Of a stretch of 64,000 nucleotides of DNA, positions 54,001-62,402 are shown in pieces (within the stretch, counting starts at the first letter, position 1; every line of letters begins with the position of its first letter). Made by a program: the position numbers and the translations under genes. The notes beneath the pieces were generated by a model. The model was not told where the DNA came from, ran no database searches, and saw only the letters and a list, made by a program, of their open reading frames with translations. The DNA is from Diplonema papillatum (taxonomy: Eukaryota > Euglenozoa > Diplonemea > Diplonemida > Diplonemidae): positions 1-64,000 of the forward strand of contig JAPJBO010000772.1 in assembly GCA_030068145.1 (NCBI GenBank). Direction: 5' to 3'.

Positions 54001-57000
54001 TGTGGTCGTTGTCCTCGACCGGGTAGGCACGCCGGCGCGCGCGACCTTGAGCCTTCCCAGCCGTGATGGCCAAGGCCTCCGACCAGAGCGTCCCGAACAG
54101 GCCGTCCCTCCAGAGTCTGACCCGGCGGCGGAGGGCCTCTGTCACCGCTCTGCGTCCTCCCCGAGTGGTGGCCGCCAAGATGAGCGGGGCGAAGGCATAT
54201 ACCCGCAGCCACCCCGCGTCGTCAGATGCCCCCCGGAGCACAGTCTCAAACAGGGCGGCGACCTGCGGTTTCGCCGTTGTGGGGACCCTGTTCAGGGTGG
54301 GCACATTGGCCGCGGCTACCTGGGCAAAGGTGAACGGGAGCGCCGCCCCCTGAAACCATCTCCCCGGGGCCGCCTCCCCCCCTGGGGCCGCCTGCCCCCC
54401 CGGGGCCGGGGGGGGCGGGGGCCTCCGCACTGGCTCCAGCCCAGCGGCCACTCGACCTTGGTAGGCCCGGGAGCGGGGGCACCAACTGCAATGCCTGCCC
54501 CTCCGCTCCCCGGGTCCCGCCGCATCCCTGCAGATGCAGACCGCCGCTCCTCCTTGCGGCCCGGCCGGCTGAGCCCTAACCGGTGGCGGAGGTACCGGTG
54601 GCACGACAGGAATTACTACGGGCGGGGCCGCGGGCGGCTCCCCTGGCGGCCCGGGATTGGGGTGGATGTCCCCGTCGCAACACAGGTCGTCTCCTCCGCG
54701 CCCGGAGGAAACGACCTGTGCGGCGGCGGAGTCATCCATCCCTGTGGCCGCCCAGTGAGCCTGTCGGCCCCTCCTTCGTGGGCCCGGGTGCCGGGGGACG
54801 TCCCCGTCGTCGCACGGGTCGTCGCCGCCCCTTCCCAAGGAGACGTGAATCTCCGGGTCCGGGCTTGCTATCCCGGCCGCGTGCGCCACCCTCACGCTGT
54901 CCGGGAACAGGACGGGCGTAAGTGGCCAGCTGGACTGCGGGGGACCCGGGGGTTGGCTCTCCATGGCCGCTCCCCTCCCCTGGCCGGGCTGCGCCAACCT
55001 GTCCTTCACCCGCGCGGCGATGGCTCGCACTGAGGCGACCAGGCCCGCGCCCCTCCCCAGGCCCGTGTCGGGCTTCTGCCTCACCGGGGCCGGCGTCCCG
55101 ACGGGCGATCGTGACGCGGGGCGCTTGGCTCCAGTCGCCGGAGTCCCAAGCGTGGCCCCGCACACCCTCTCCAGAAGGCGTTGGCTCGCCGCGTCTACCG
55201 GGGGTCGCTGCTGCGGTTCCGGTGATCCGACCCCCGGAGCGGGGGTGCCGGATCCGCCGCTGACGTCTCGCTGCTCAGAGGCCGAGGCTTGCTCCGAACC
55301 CTGCGCCGGCTGGCTCGGCCCGGGCGCCGGCGAACCCGGCCGAAGGAAGCCCCCATCCATCGCCTCGGCCCCCTCCGACAGGAAGCTGGGCTCCGACGGC
55401 ACGTACCCCCAGGTGAGCCCGGACGGGGGGGTCTCCCACCCTTCCTCGGGGCCTCCCGGCCGTCTGCGGCGCACGGCCGCCGGCGTACCGACCGGGGACC
55501 GCGATGCGGGGCGCTTGGCCCCCTGCCCCTGGTGGGCTTCAGAGCCCCCGGCCGGCGCCTCGGCCTGGCCCGGTTGCTGGGCTCCTTCCCGGCAGCCTCC
55601 TCCCGGGGGTTCTCGCTGATCGGACCCTCCCTCCGCTGCTGGCGCTTCGGCCGACGGCTGGCTCGGCGGCGCTGCGCCCGCCCCCGCGCCCCCGTCTCCG
55701 GGGTCGGGGCCTCCCTTGTCCCCCCCGTCGGCCCGCGGAGCACCCGCCCCCTCTTGAGCCAGTTCGTCGTCCGACTCGGAGCCCGAATCCGACCCGTCCT
55801 CGCCCGGTCCAGAGCCAGTCCCGGACTCGGAATCCGGAAAGGGGTTCGCCTCCGAGCTCCCTCGCAGGGCGCTCAGGTCCACCCCGTGCCTGAACTTCCG
55901 GCTATGCCGCCTGTCCCGTGCCGAGCTGGCTTGGGCGGCGCCTGCGAGGGCGGCCGGGCCGGCCTCGCCGCCAGCCGCGACGTGGTCGGCCCGGACTCCC
56001 TCGCCTCCGGCGGCCGCGGGTTCGGCCTGGGCGGCCGCTGCTCGGTCGGCCTGGTCGACCTCGCCACTAGCGGCGACGGGGTCGGCCCGGACGGCCTCGC
56101 ACCCGGCGGCGGCCGCGGCGGCAGGTTCAGCCCGATCGACCTCGCCCCCAGCGGCGGCGGGGTCAGCCTGGCTGGCCTCGCACCTGGCGACTGCGGGGTC
56201 GGCCAGGTCGACCTCGCCACAAGCGGCGACGAGGTCGGCCTGGACGGCCTCGCACCCGGCGGCTGCGGGGTCGGCCAGGCCGACCTCGCCACAAGCGGCG
56301 ACGAGGTCGGCCTGGACGGCCTCGCCCCTGGCGTCTGCGGGGTCAGCCAGGTCGACCTCGCCACAAGCGGCGACGAGGTCGGCCTGAACGGCCTCGCACC
56401 CGGCGGCGGCGGGTTCTGCCTGGACGGCAACGGGGTCAGCCTGGGCCTGGTCGCCCTCCCTGCTTGCCGGCAACGACTGCGCCCTGGGACGCCCCGCCGG
56501 GACTAGCTCGACGTCCCGAGGAGTCGCCGGCGAGGACGCCGCCGACGACCTCGGGAAGTCCACCTCCTCGTCAAAGAGGCGGCGCCCCACCGGCAGATCG
56601 CCGGCCTGGGGGGCCTCGGATGCCTCACGCATCCCAGCGTCCCTTCCGGCCGGCTCCTTTGGCCCAGGGGCTACCGGCGGCGGGAGGAACGCAAACCCCT
56701 GGTGGGGCACCCTCGCCGCCCGCGGTGCGCTCGGCACCAGTGCCCTCTCGGCCTCCTCTTGTGGGGCGAGCCCCCGCAAGATCTCCTGCATCTCGCCGAG
56801 AGATGCGTCCATCTCGGCGACGTGGGCTACGACGAGCTCGTCGTAGCCCCGACTCGCGGTCTCCCTGCGGTGCTGGGAGGCGTGCTGAGCGGCCTCGCCG
56901 GCGGAGGCGCTCAACCGCCCGCAAAGGCCACAGAGGGCCACCACCGGCGTGGCGGCCCAGCTGCGAAACCACTGGAGGTGCTCTTCCTCCAGCGCCTCCG

Positions 57001-57817
57001 CCTCCGCCTGCGCCCGGCGGACTCTCGCCCAAGCGTCCAGAACCGCGGGAAGCTGCGGTCCCTCCGGGAGCTCGTCGACGGCGTGTAGCGCCGTGGCCTG
57101 CACACCCTTGCTGGAGCGTGCAGGCCTCGGCCCGGTTGTCTGTGCTGTGTGTGTTTGTTTGGTTCGCAAAGGGGGGGGGTGGTACGAGCGGTTCGCAAAC
57201 GGCGCTGTGGGTTTGTTGTTTGAAAAAAAGGGGCGTACCTCCCCCGCGCGCTGGTGCCGGTCCGGGCACCGGGTGTTCCGGCATCTACCCTGCTTGAAGG
57301 CAGGGCAAATGGGGAGCAACCGGTGCTCGTACCGGCACTGGCTACGACGACAGCCTGCGCGCCGGAAGTTGAAGTTCCGACAGACTTCCTCCTTCCGGCC
57401 TGCGGGCTGCGCCGTGTTCACACGGGTGTCGGCGGCTGCGGCTGCGGCGACTGCGGCTGCGGCGGGAGCGCGTCTTCCCTGCCTCAGCGCCTCGGCGAAC
57501 GTCGGGACGGCGGCATCGACGGCGGCATCGACAGCGGCGGCGGCGGAAGCGTCCTCTCCCCGCGCGACCGCCTCAGCGAACGTCCGGGGGGCGGCCCGGA
57601 GAGACGCGGCGAACGCAGCGGCGTCCGTCGGTGTCCGTGTCGCGGCGGCGGGGCACGCGAACCCCGGCCACCCGGCCGTCGACAGGGCCGCTGCCCCTGC
57701 CGAGAAGGCAGCGGCCAGCTCCCGGCTGCCCGTCCCTGCTCCGAGGGCGGCAGCAGCCGTCCCGGCCCCGCCCGCCGGAGCGGGGGGCCCGCCACCCCCC
57801 GGGTCGGGGGCGGCCAT
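51074..57817 (-). CDS. RLE-type LINE polyprotein with CCCH and C2H2 fingers, 2A-like motifs, RT and endonuclease, 2247 aa
   Basis: A single ORF joins a gag-like part to pol. ATG at 57817 (MAAPDPGGGG) is the first Met; further upstream the frame only translates a T-run. Residues 146-165 (CX9CX4CX3H) and 171-188 (CX7CX4CX3H) are CCCH fingers; C296, C299, H312, H316 form a C2H2 finger. Residues ~400-980 are Ala/Gly/Glu-rich with repeated QADLVAACGEVDLADP. 2A-like motifs: degenerate DVPRHPGP (1006-1013) and DIHPNPGP (1050-1057). RT: GTAAGPSGLSAQHLLDL (1365), LQIDLANAFN (D1500), QQGDPLGPLLF (D1555), a ~150-residue Pro-rich insert, TFYLDDG (D1716, D1717). Zinc knuckle C2048/C2051/H2062/C2066; endonuclease RPDISYV...LLDVAV (D2110, D2123). 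No frameshift or stop, so it could be active. Confidence 0.9.
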   Translation of the reverse strand: MAAPDPGGGGPPAPAGGAGTAAAALGAGTGSRELAAAFSAGAAALSTAGWPGFACPAAATRTPTDAAAFAASLRAAPRTFAEAVARGEDASAAAAVDAAVDAAVPTFAEALRQGRRAPAAAAVAAAAAADTRVNTAQPAGRKEEVCRNFNFRRAGCRRSQCRYEHRLLPICPAFKQGRCRNTRCPDRHQRAGEVRPFFSNNKPTAPFANRSYHPPPLRTKQTHTAQTTGPRPARSSKGVQATALHAVDELPEGPQLPAVLDAWARVRRAQAEAEALEEEHLQWFRSWAATPVVALCGLCGRLSASAGEAAQHASQHRRETASRGYDELVVAHVAEMDASLGEMQEILRGLAPQEEAERALVPSAPRAARVPHQGFAFLPPPVAPGPKEPAGRDAGMREASEAPQAGDLPVGRRLFDEEVDFPRSSAASSPATPRDVELVPAGRPRAQSLPASREGDQAQADPVAVQAEPAAAGCEAVQADLVAACGEVDLADPADARGEAVQADLVAACGEVGLADPAAAGCEAVQADLVAACGEVDLADPAVARCEASQADPAAAGGEVDRAEPAAAAAAGCEAVRADPVAASGEVDQADRAAAAQAEPAAAGGEGVRADHVAAGGEAGPAALAGAAQASSARDRRHSRKFRHGVDLSALRGSSEANPFPDSESGTGSGPGEDGSDSGSESDDELAQEGAGAPRADGGDKGGPDPGDGGAGAGAAPPSQPSAEAPAAEGGSDQREPPGGGCREGAQQPGQAEAPAGGSEAHQGQGAKRPASRSPVGTPAAVRRRRPGGPEEGWETPPSGLTWGYVPSEPSFLSEGAEAMDGGFLRPGSPAPGPSQPAQGSEQASASEQRDVSGGSGTPAPGVGSPEPQQRPPVDAASQRLLERVCGATLGTPATGAKRPASRSPVGTPAPVRQKPDTGLGRGAGLVASVRAIAARVKDRLAQPGQGRGAAMESQPPGPPQSSWPLTPVLFPDSVRVAHAAGIASPDPEIHVSLGRGGDDPCDDGDVPRHPGPRRRGRQAHWAATGMDDSAAAQVVSSGRGGDDLCCDGDIHPNPGPPGEPPAAPPVVIPVVPPVPPPPVRAQPAGPQGGAAVCICRDAAGPGERRGRHCSWCPRSRAYQGRVAAGLEPVRRPPPPPAPGGQAAPGGEAAPGRWFQGAALPFTFAQVAAANVPTLNRVPTTAKPQVAALFETVLRGASDDAGWLRVYAFAPLILAATTRGGRRAVTEALRRRVRLWRDGLFGTLWSEALAITAGKAQGRARRRAYPVEDNDHRVELQTAVRSVDDLDAPTVRQVIKRARDRCYSRAVSALSAAQTAPPDEATMAQLRALHPAAEEWQGDPAMQGLNVARPSPSAVRRLLKKMPKGTAAGPSGLSAQHLLDLWDSSGSFKEAVADAVWALSSGRVSAAARPYLYGAKLVPLVKRGGGIRPIACGEILRRVAGKVLASDRVVKELGQSVLLRSGQVGVGVKAGADAGILAVRRVAAMYRREGGAGKGILQIDLANAFNSLQREAIIQSASRHAPQVLAYTMAAYGKHSILQVGDQTLTSERGVQQGDPLGPLLFSLALQDVIAPPPPPAEAAAAPQVGPAVQPAPEEAPGAGAQAPRPEEPADPAGAVEGGEGPPEQGPPPPHEPGPAQPPPEDPAHGGPAEPGEPALALPGPIPPAPVAQIPRGAPEDPEGAGPVAQEPAPQEQPEAAPNHSALSRASLELLTFYLDDGVTGGELDSIARWLCEFERRAAAVGLSLNRGKCRLAIAPGAEVPAGLDGIETCSLDEIEHLGVPCGSPEKIRAFVERVAQGAERKLRVIASLPDAHVALTLTKFCAGFVGVVHLMRATGPVFDYAGIDRVTQSCLATITGIETDDASWTQASLPVRMGGLGLHSCADVSGIAHIAAALDGGPHLPALVAPALLPHLTWQQDDTVQASLVDPRLATYESVLEKIQDVMQARAEYEGRGQKAWSSALATEKRKNLLESLTEELGHSGQLQGQALTRAQDRIRARIQSGSGKHASAWLYGNPEADTTMWLSPAELAVAVRLRLGLPIAAAPGECRLCGHGATDVNGSHAQTCFGSGRRTRLHNALRDIVADFARRGLLGPSIERAVFANARRKRPDISYVRDGTTVLLDVAVTYPLQLSQPHYAARAAAEPGGAAAAYAVAVKERVYNAIIANEPDPREWKAVPLVVDTFGAWCPGAITELRHIARANALREDRTVSAACQDLFHRLSFSIARGVARIVIASGGARPDEADPP
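54647..54802 (-). other. Tandem 2A-like coding motifs, second RLE LINE
   Basis: GRGGDDPCDDGDVPRHPGP (ending 54779) lacks the conserved Glu and Asn and is probably not functional. GRGGDDLCCDGDIHPNPGP (ending 54647) keeps NPGP. They are 44 residues apart, in the same order and place as in the 34.9-kb copy. Confidence 0.8.
55980..56460 (-). repeat. Imperfect 48- to 54-bp coding repeats in the gag-like region
   Basis: Repeats containing CTCGCCACAAGCGGCGACGA and GTCGGCCTGGACGGCCTCGC encode about ten imperfect units of QADLVAACGEVDLADPAAAG type on the minus strand, an expanded low-complexity linker. Confidence 0.75.
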
Positions 57818-57883
57818 GCGTGTGTTGGTGTGTGTGTGTGTGCTTTTCTCAACGATTTCGCGTTTTTTTTTTTTTTTTTTTTG

Positions 57884-58148
57884 TGTCAGAACTGACAACC
57901 AGCCATACGGAGGCGAATGAACGGGACCGGGCCGACTGGAAAATCAGCGGTCAGTTGGGAGACTGGGTTAGACGAGTGAACGAACAATTCCAGAAGCTGA
58001 CCTGGTCAAGGGGGCAATTCCCCTGGAGAGCGGTATGTTAGGCGGTTCTACATTAACACTGCACATGTTTACTACTGGTTCGGTTCGCTTCGTGTCTGCA
58101 CATTTTCTCTACTGTGTCTGTACATGTAGAACACAATGAGGGTGGGCT
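57884..58148 (+). repeat. Repeat module related to 59094-59230
   Basis: GAACGGGACCGGGCCGACTG, GACTGGGTTAGACGAGTGAA and GGGGCAATTCC are diverged matches to GAACTAACGGAGCCTCAGCT, CCAATCTAGACGAATGAACG and GGGTAATTCC at 59120-59230. The rest of the interval is unrecognised. Confidence 0.5.
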
Positions 58149-59060
58149 CTAGGTAGCGAAGACTGCGAAGTTCGGTAGGTCCTTTGTTTTTTGGAGAAGC
58201 AGCAGGAGGCCTATGCAGTTGGTTGTTGAGAAAACTTGAGGCAGAGTGGAGGGAGGGGGATATCTAAGTGCGGCGCGTCTAAGCTTCTCTAATACGTGAC
58301 AATGTAGTGCGAAGTGTTCTAACATGGTGGTATTCGTTTTTAGGTGGCAATGCCAGCAAATGCCTTTTTGCAAGGCGTGTTTCCTCGCGTTATCACACAG
58401 GAAGTGTTTATTAACGCAGGAGTGACCGGTTCGCAGCGCTATCAGTGCTGTTTCGGCTTGTCTAGTTAAAGTTGGCTGTAGCCACGTGGGGAGGTGACCA
58501 TCAGTGGCTCTGAAGTGATAATTATGTGGCCGGGAAGACAACCATTCCTTTTTCAGGGTCTCTACAACACGTGCCTTCGCAGAATTAAAATCAAGTGGGG
58601 CGGGAGTAATTAAGCCAGTGGCAAGGCGAGCAACATTGGCGATCCTGTCTGCGTGTTCGTTCCCCATTATGCCACAATGAGCAGGAACATGGTGCAGGAC
58701 AATATCTGCAGACTCGTTGGCAGCTATTTCTCTCAGGAGAAGTAGAATTTGCGTCGCCAGGGAGTCAGTTTGTCTGAGACCGTTTTTAAGGGTCTGCAGA
58801 CAGCACTGTGAATCAGACAGCAAGACAATCTTTTTACCAGTTAAGCATGGAAGCACATGCTTAACGGCAATAATGCCAAGAAGTATGGCGACGAGTTCTG
58901 CACGGTCAATGTTGGCAAACTTCCCACCACTCGTCATGAGCTCAAGGCTATTGCTAGTAAGCCGACGCAATCGGATTTTACGTCCACCAATTTTTCGCGG
59001 GAATGAGCACAGCAATTCATCCGGGATCGCGTTACGAGTGGCTTTTTCGAGTGGATTTGA
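58149..59060 (-). pseudogene. LINE fragment: RNase H and C-terminal knuckle
   Basis: The minus strand reads NIDRAELVAILLGIIAVKHV (catalytic Glu), IVLLSDSQCCLQTL (Asp), HHVPAHCGIMGNEHADRIAN (His, Asp), then LIALRTGHSCVNKHFLCDNA and a CWHCHLKTNTTMLEHFALHC zinc knuckle. The first RNase H Asp lies in the missing 5' part, so it is a 5'-truncated Jockey-like LINE 3' end of about 300 codons. Base composition is lower in GC than the RLE elements, suggesting a different source or age. The stop is at 58149. Confidence 0.85.
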
Positions 59061-59230
59061 AAAAAAAATTTTTTTTTTTTTTTTAATTCGGGACCAAGCT
59101 TGGTACTGAAGCAACGAACTAACGGAGCCTCAGCTGGAAAGCCGGCGACCAGGTGGGAAACCAATCTAGACGAATGAACGAGAAAACCGGAGACTGGCCT
59201 AACTGAAGGGTAATTCCTTCTAGCAGTACT
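59056..59230 (-). repeat. A/T-run junction and poly(A)-tailed repeat
   Basis: An A run followed by a T16 run (59059-59083), then AATTCGGGACCAAGCTTGGT, GTACTGAAGCAACGAAC and GGAGCCTCAGCTGGAAAGCC. The same TTTTTTTAATTCGGGACCAA end lies at 63424-63490. Confidence 0.65.
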
Positions 59231-59281
59231 GGTGTACTGTGGGAGGGAGAGGAATTTTCGAATTCCTCCCCGTTTCCATTT

Positions 59282-59376
59282 TTCTTTCAGTATCAGTTCA
59301 GTTTCTAACCCGACAGTAAACCCGGCCCAGTGAAGCCGTTGCCTACGGGCGTCGACATGTAAAAAAAAAAAAAAAA
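59282..59376 (+). repeat. Poly(A)-ended module, copy 2
   Basis: CTTTCAGTATCAGTTCAGTT to GCGTCGACATGT and an A16 run. An RLE LINE fragment begins at the last A. Confidence 0.7.
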
Positions 59377-59724
59377 GCGCCCTCCGTGAAGACCGGACCG
59401 CTTCGGCCGCCTGCCAGGACTTCTTCCACCAATTGAGCTTTCAGGTAGCCCAAGGGGTGGCAAGAATAGTCATTGCATCTGGTGGGGCGCGACCGGACGA
59501 AGCGGTCCACCCTGTTGCAGGGGGTAGTGTCACTGCATCGCGGGTTTTTTTACCTGGTCGGACCTGCTCGCTAGCAGGCCAGCCCAGGTCGCAGTGAGAC
59601 TGGCGTTCACTGTGTGCTGAAGAAGCATTTTTTTGGGCTCCCGCTCCGGAAGCAACCGGATACCGGCAGCCCCGCTGTACCAACATGGCTTGTACAGTGT
59701 CCCGCGCTCCAAAAAAAAAAAAAT
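59377..59724 (+). mobile_element. 5'-truncated RLE LINE 3' fragment with poly(A)
   Basis: It begins GCGCCCTCCGTGAAGACCGG (KSALREDRTA... near the C-terminus), reaches the stop and full 3' UTR, and ends GTCCCGCGCTCC plus A13 (59712-59724). It is preceded immediately by the A16 tail of another repeat, so it looks inserted within a poly(A) tail. Confidence 0.85.
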
Positions 59725-62119
59725 TTTTTTTTTTTGGAGCGCGGGACACTGTACTCGACATGTTAGTACAGCGGGGCTGCCGGTATCCGGTTGCTTCCGG
59801 AGCGGGAGCCCAAAAAAATGCTTCTTCAGCACACAGTGAACGCCAGTCTCACTGCGACCTGGGCTGGCCTGCTAGCAAGCAGGTCCGACCAGGTAAAAAA
59901 ACCCGCGATGCAGTGACACTACCCCCTGCACCAGGGTGGACCGCTTCGTCCGGTCGCGCCCCGCCAGATGAAATGACTATTCTTGCCACCCCCTGGGCTA
60001 CTTGAAAGCTCAATTGGTGGAAGAAGTCCTGGCAGGCGGCCGAAGCGGTCCGGTCTTCACGGAGGGCGCTTTTGCGAGCTATTTGCCGCAACTCCGTGAG
60101 TGCTCCAGGACACCACGCTCCGAAGGTGTCCACGACTAGCGGGACAGCGAGCCATTCCCGAGGGTTTGGCTCGTTGTCTATTATGCCGCGGTACTTACCT
60201 TCTTTAACAGCTGTTGCGTAGGCTGTCGCCGCCCCCCCTGGCTTCTCCGCCGCCCGCTTAGCGTACTGGGGGTTCGAAGGCTGCAGGGGGAAGGTGACGG
60301 CGACGTCCAGCACAACGGTGGTGCCGTCCCGGACATAGCTGATGTCCGGGCGCTTCCGCTCCGTGTTCGAAAACACGGGGCGCTCGACCGCCGGGGCCAG
60401 CAAGCCACGGCGGGCGAAGTCAGCGATGACATCGCGGAGTGCGTTGTGCATTCTCGTCCGGCGCCCGCCGGAGAAGCAACTTCGCGCATGCACTCCGTCG
60501 ACGTCTGCCGAGCCTGTCCCGCAGAGGCGACAGATGCTCGGCATGGGGGCGATGGGCAGCCCCAGCCGAAGCCGGATGGCCACTGCGAGCTCCGCGGGAG
60601 AAAGCCACAGCCTGGGGTCCGCCTCCGCGTTGCCATAAAGCCAAGCGGACGCATGTTGGGCGGAGCAGCTTTGGATCCGCGCCCGGACTTGGACCTGCTT
60701 CAGAGCCAGCGCCGACCCTTGAAGCCGGCCTGACCTGCCCAGCTCCTCAGTCATCGAGATAAGGAGGGCCTTGCGTCGCTCGTCATGAACTGTCGCGGAC
60801 CACACTTTCTGTCCACGTCCCCCGTAGTTATCCCGTGCCTGCAGAACGTTCTGGATCTTCTCCAAAACGGATTCGAAGGGTGCAAGGCGCGGGTCTTCGA
60901 GGGACGCTAGGAAAGTGTCGTCCTCGTCCAGAAGCATGGCGTGCGGCAGCACGTAGGGGGTCACCAGGGACGGGAGGCAAGCCTCGCCGTCAAAGGTAGC
61001 CGCGATGTGCGCGATCGCCGCTGTGTCGGCGCAGGAGTGCAGGCCCAGGCCACCGAGCCTGACGGGAAGGGAAGCCAGAGCCCAGGCGGAAGCGTCCGTC
61101 TCGATGCCCGTGATCGTCGCCAGGCAAGACTGCGTGGCCTGATCGATGCACGCGAAGTCGAAGACAGCCCCCACAGCGCGCATGAGGTGGACGACGCTGA
61201 CGAAGCCGGCGCAGAACTTCAGCAGAGTCAGAGCCACATGTGCGTCGGGGAGGGAGGCTATCATCCGCATCTTCCGCTCGGCGCTCTTGGCCGCTTCCTC
61301 CACGAAGGCGCGCATCGTCTCGGGGGAACCGCAGGGGACGCCGAGGTGCTGGATATCGTCCAGCGGAAAAGTCTCGATGCCTTGCAGGGCCTCGGGGATT
61401 GTGGCGCCGGGGGCAACGGACAGCCTGCACTTCCCCCGGTTCAGACTGAGCCCGACCGCGGCCGCTCTGTCCTCGAAGCCCTGCAGCCAGTGACCGAGGG
61501 TGTCGAGCTCACCCCCAGCCGCCCCGTCGTCCAGGAAGAACGTCAGGAGGTCAAGCCCCGCCTGGCTCAGCGCGCCATCCGTGGCCCTCGGGGCCGCCGG
61601 GGACCCCACCGGCGGCGGCGGTGGCACCGCTGGGTCCCCCGAACCTGGGGCCTGAGCCGGTTCTGGAGGGGTGGGCCGCCCCCCGGCGGCATCGAGAGGC
61701 TCCGGCTGGCCGAGCGACGCGGGGGCGGACTCGACGGGCGCCTGCGACGAAGCCGGGGCCGCCGGGACGGGTGGCTGCTCTCCGGGGTTCGGCGGCACGA
61801 CGACATCGTGCATGACGAGGCTGAAGAGCAGCGGTCCCAAGGGGTCCCCTTGTTGGACTCCGCACTGGGAGGAGATACCCCGGTCGCCCACCACAAGCGC
61901 GGAGTGTTTCTCGTACGCCGCTAGTGCGTACCCCAACAGCTGGGGGGCGTGTCGGTTGACACTGCAGATGATCGCTTCCCGCCGCAGCGTGTTGAAGGCG
62001 TTCGCGAAGTCGATCTGCAGGATGCCCCTGTCGACCACGTCCCTGTCGCGGTACAGGGCCGCAACCCTGCGGATGGCGTGCACGCCAGCGTCGGCCCCCG
62101 CCTTAACGCTGACTCCGAC
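59725..62119 (-). mobile_element. 5'-truncated RLE LINE copy, tail-to-tail with the previous one
   Basis: On the minus strand: truncated at GVSVKAGADAG (62119), complete 3' UTR (59848-59737) and poly(A) seen as T12 at 59725-59736, directly abutting the A13 of the plus-strand copy. The 5' break is fused to TTTTTCGAGACTGGAGGTCC. Confidence 0.85.
59849..62119 (-). pseudogene. RLE LINE protein, 5'-truncated, ~755 codons intact
   Basis: Open from the break: LQIDFANAFNTLRREA (motif A), QQGDPLGPLLFSLVMHD (motif B), a ~100-residue Pro/Ala-rich insert, TFFLDDGAAGGEL (motif C), CRLCGTGSADVDGVHARSC, RPDISYVRDGTTVVLDVAV, then the C-terminus. It is very similar to the 34.9-kb copy and carries no internal frameshift, so it is a recent insertion. 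It lacks the 2A region and RT fingers. Confidence 0.85.
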
Positions 62120-62255
62120 GATTTTTCGAGACTGGAGGTCCTATGAACATGCAATGTGAATAGCCTCTATTCGAGCCAACCCCACTTTTCTCTACACTAA
62201 AAAAGTGTATTGTTTTGTACTAGATAATAGCGCGGAGCTGGCTTTTTCCGTTTTT
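62120..62255 (+). repeat. First module of composite repeat, copy 5
   Basis: TTTTTCGAGACTGGAGGTCC, ATGCAATGTGAATAGCC, CTACACTAAAAAAGTGTATT and GCGCGGAGCTGGCTTTTTC. A 40-bp piece of the same start recurs at 62366-62402. Confidence 0.8.
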
Positions 62256-62263
62256 CGGATTTC

Positions 62264-62337
62264 ATGCCTGTATGGTCCACTTCAACAGTGCGACGGTCTC
62301 CGGACCCACAGGTCCGCGGTTCGATCCCCGCGCGAAG
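62264..62337 (+). tRNA. tRNA-like sequence, probable pseudo-tRNA
   Basis: B-box GGTTCGATCCC in CGCGG...CCGCG arms and pairing ends CACTTC/GAAGTG, with CTCCGGA as a possible Arg(CCG)-like anticodon loop. The length between the paired ends is only 62 nt and the D-arm is not recognisable, so it is not a normal tRNA gene. It occupies the tRNA-head position of the composite repeat. Confidence 0.35.
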
Positions 62338-62402
62338 TGTTTTTTTCGGTTTGAAGTTTTGAGAATTTTTCGAGACTGGAGGTCCTATGAACATGCAATG
62401 TT

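Larger units (their letters stand above)
50856..57860 (-). mobile_element. Nearly complete RLE-type LINE, ~7.0 kb
   Basis: The minus strand runs from a T run on the 5' side (57863-57882) through one large ORF and a 213-bp 3' UTR to GTCCCGCGCTCC and poly(A) (T12 at 50856-50867). The 3' UTR matches those at 46507, 59605-59712 and 59726, including GCTTCTTCAGCACAC-type and TATCCGGTTGCTTCCGGAGC blocks read in reverse. The 3' poly(A) abuts the A run of another repeat. No unambiguous target duplication can be recognised because both borders are homopolymers. Confidence 0.85.

Noticed and set aside
54779..54802. DVPRHPGP as a working 2A site
   Set aside because: It lacks the conserved Glu and Asn of the 2A consensus; only the second motif in this element keeps NPGP.
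53002..56506. Plus-strand ORFs of 218-418 codons opposite the large RLE LINE
   Set aside because: They are antisense shadows of the GC-rich LINE ORF, with Arg/Gly/Pro-rich composition and no domain.
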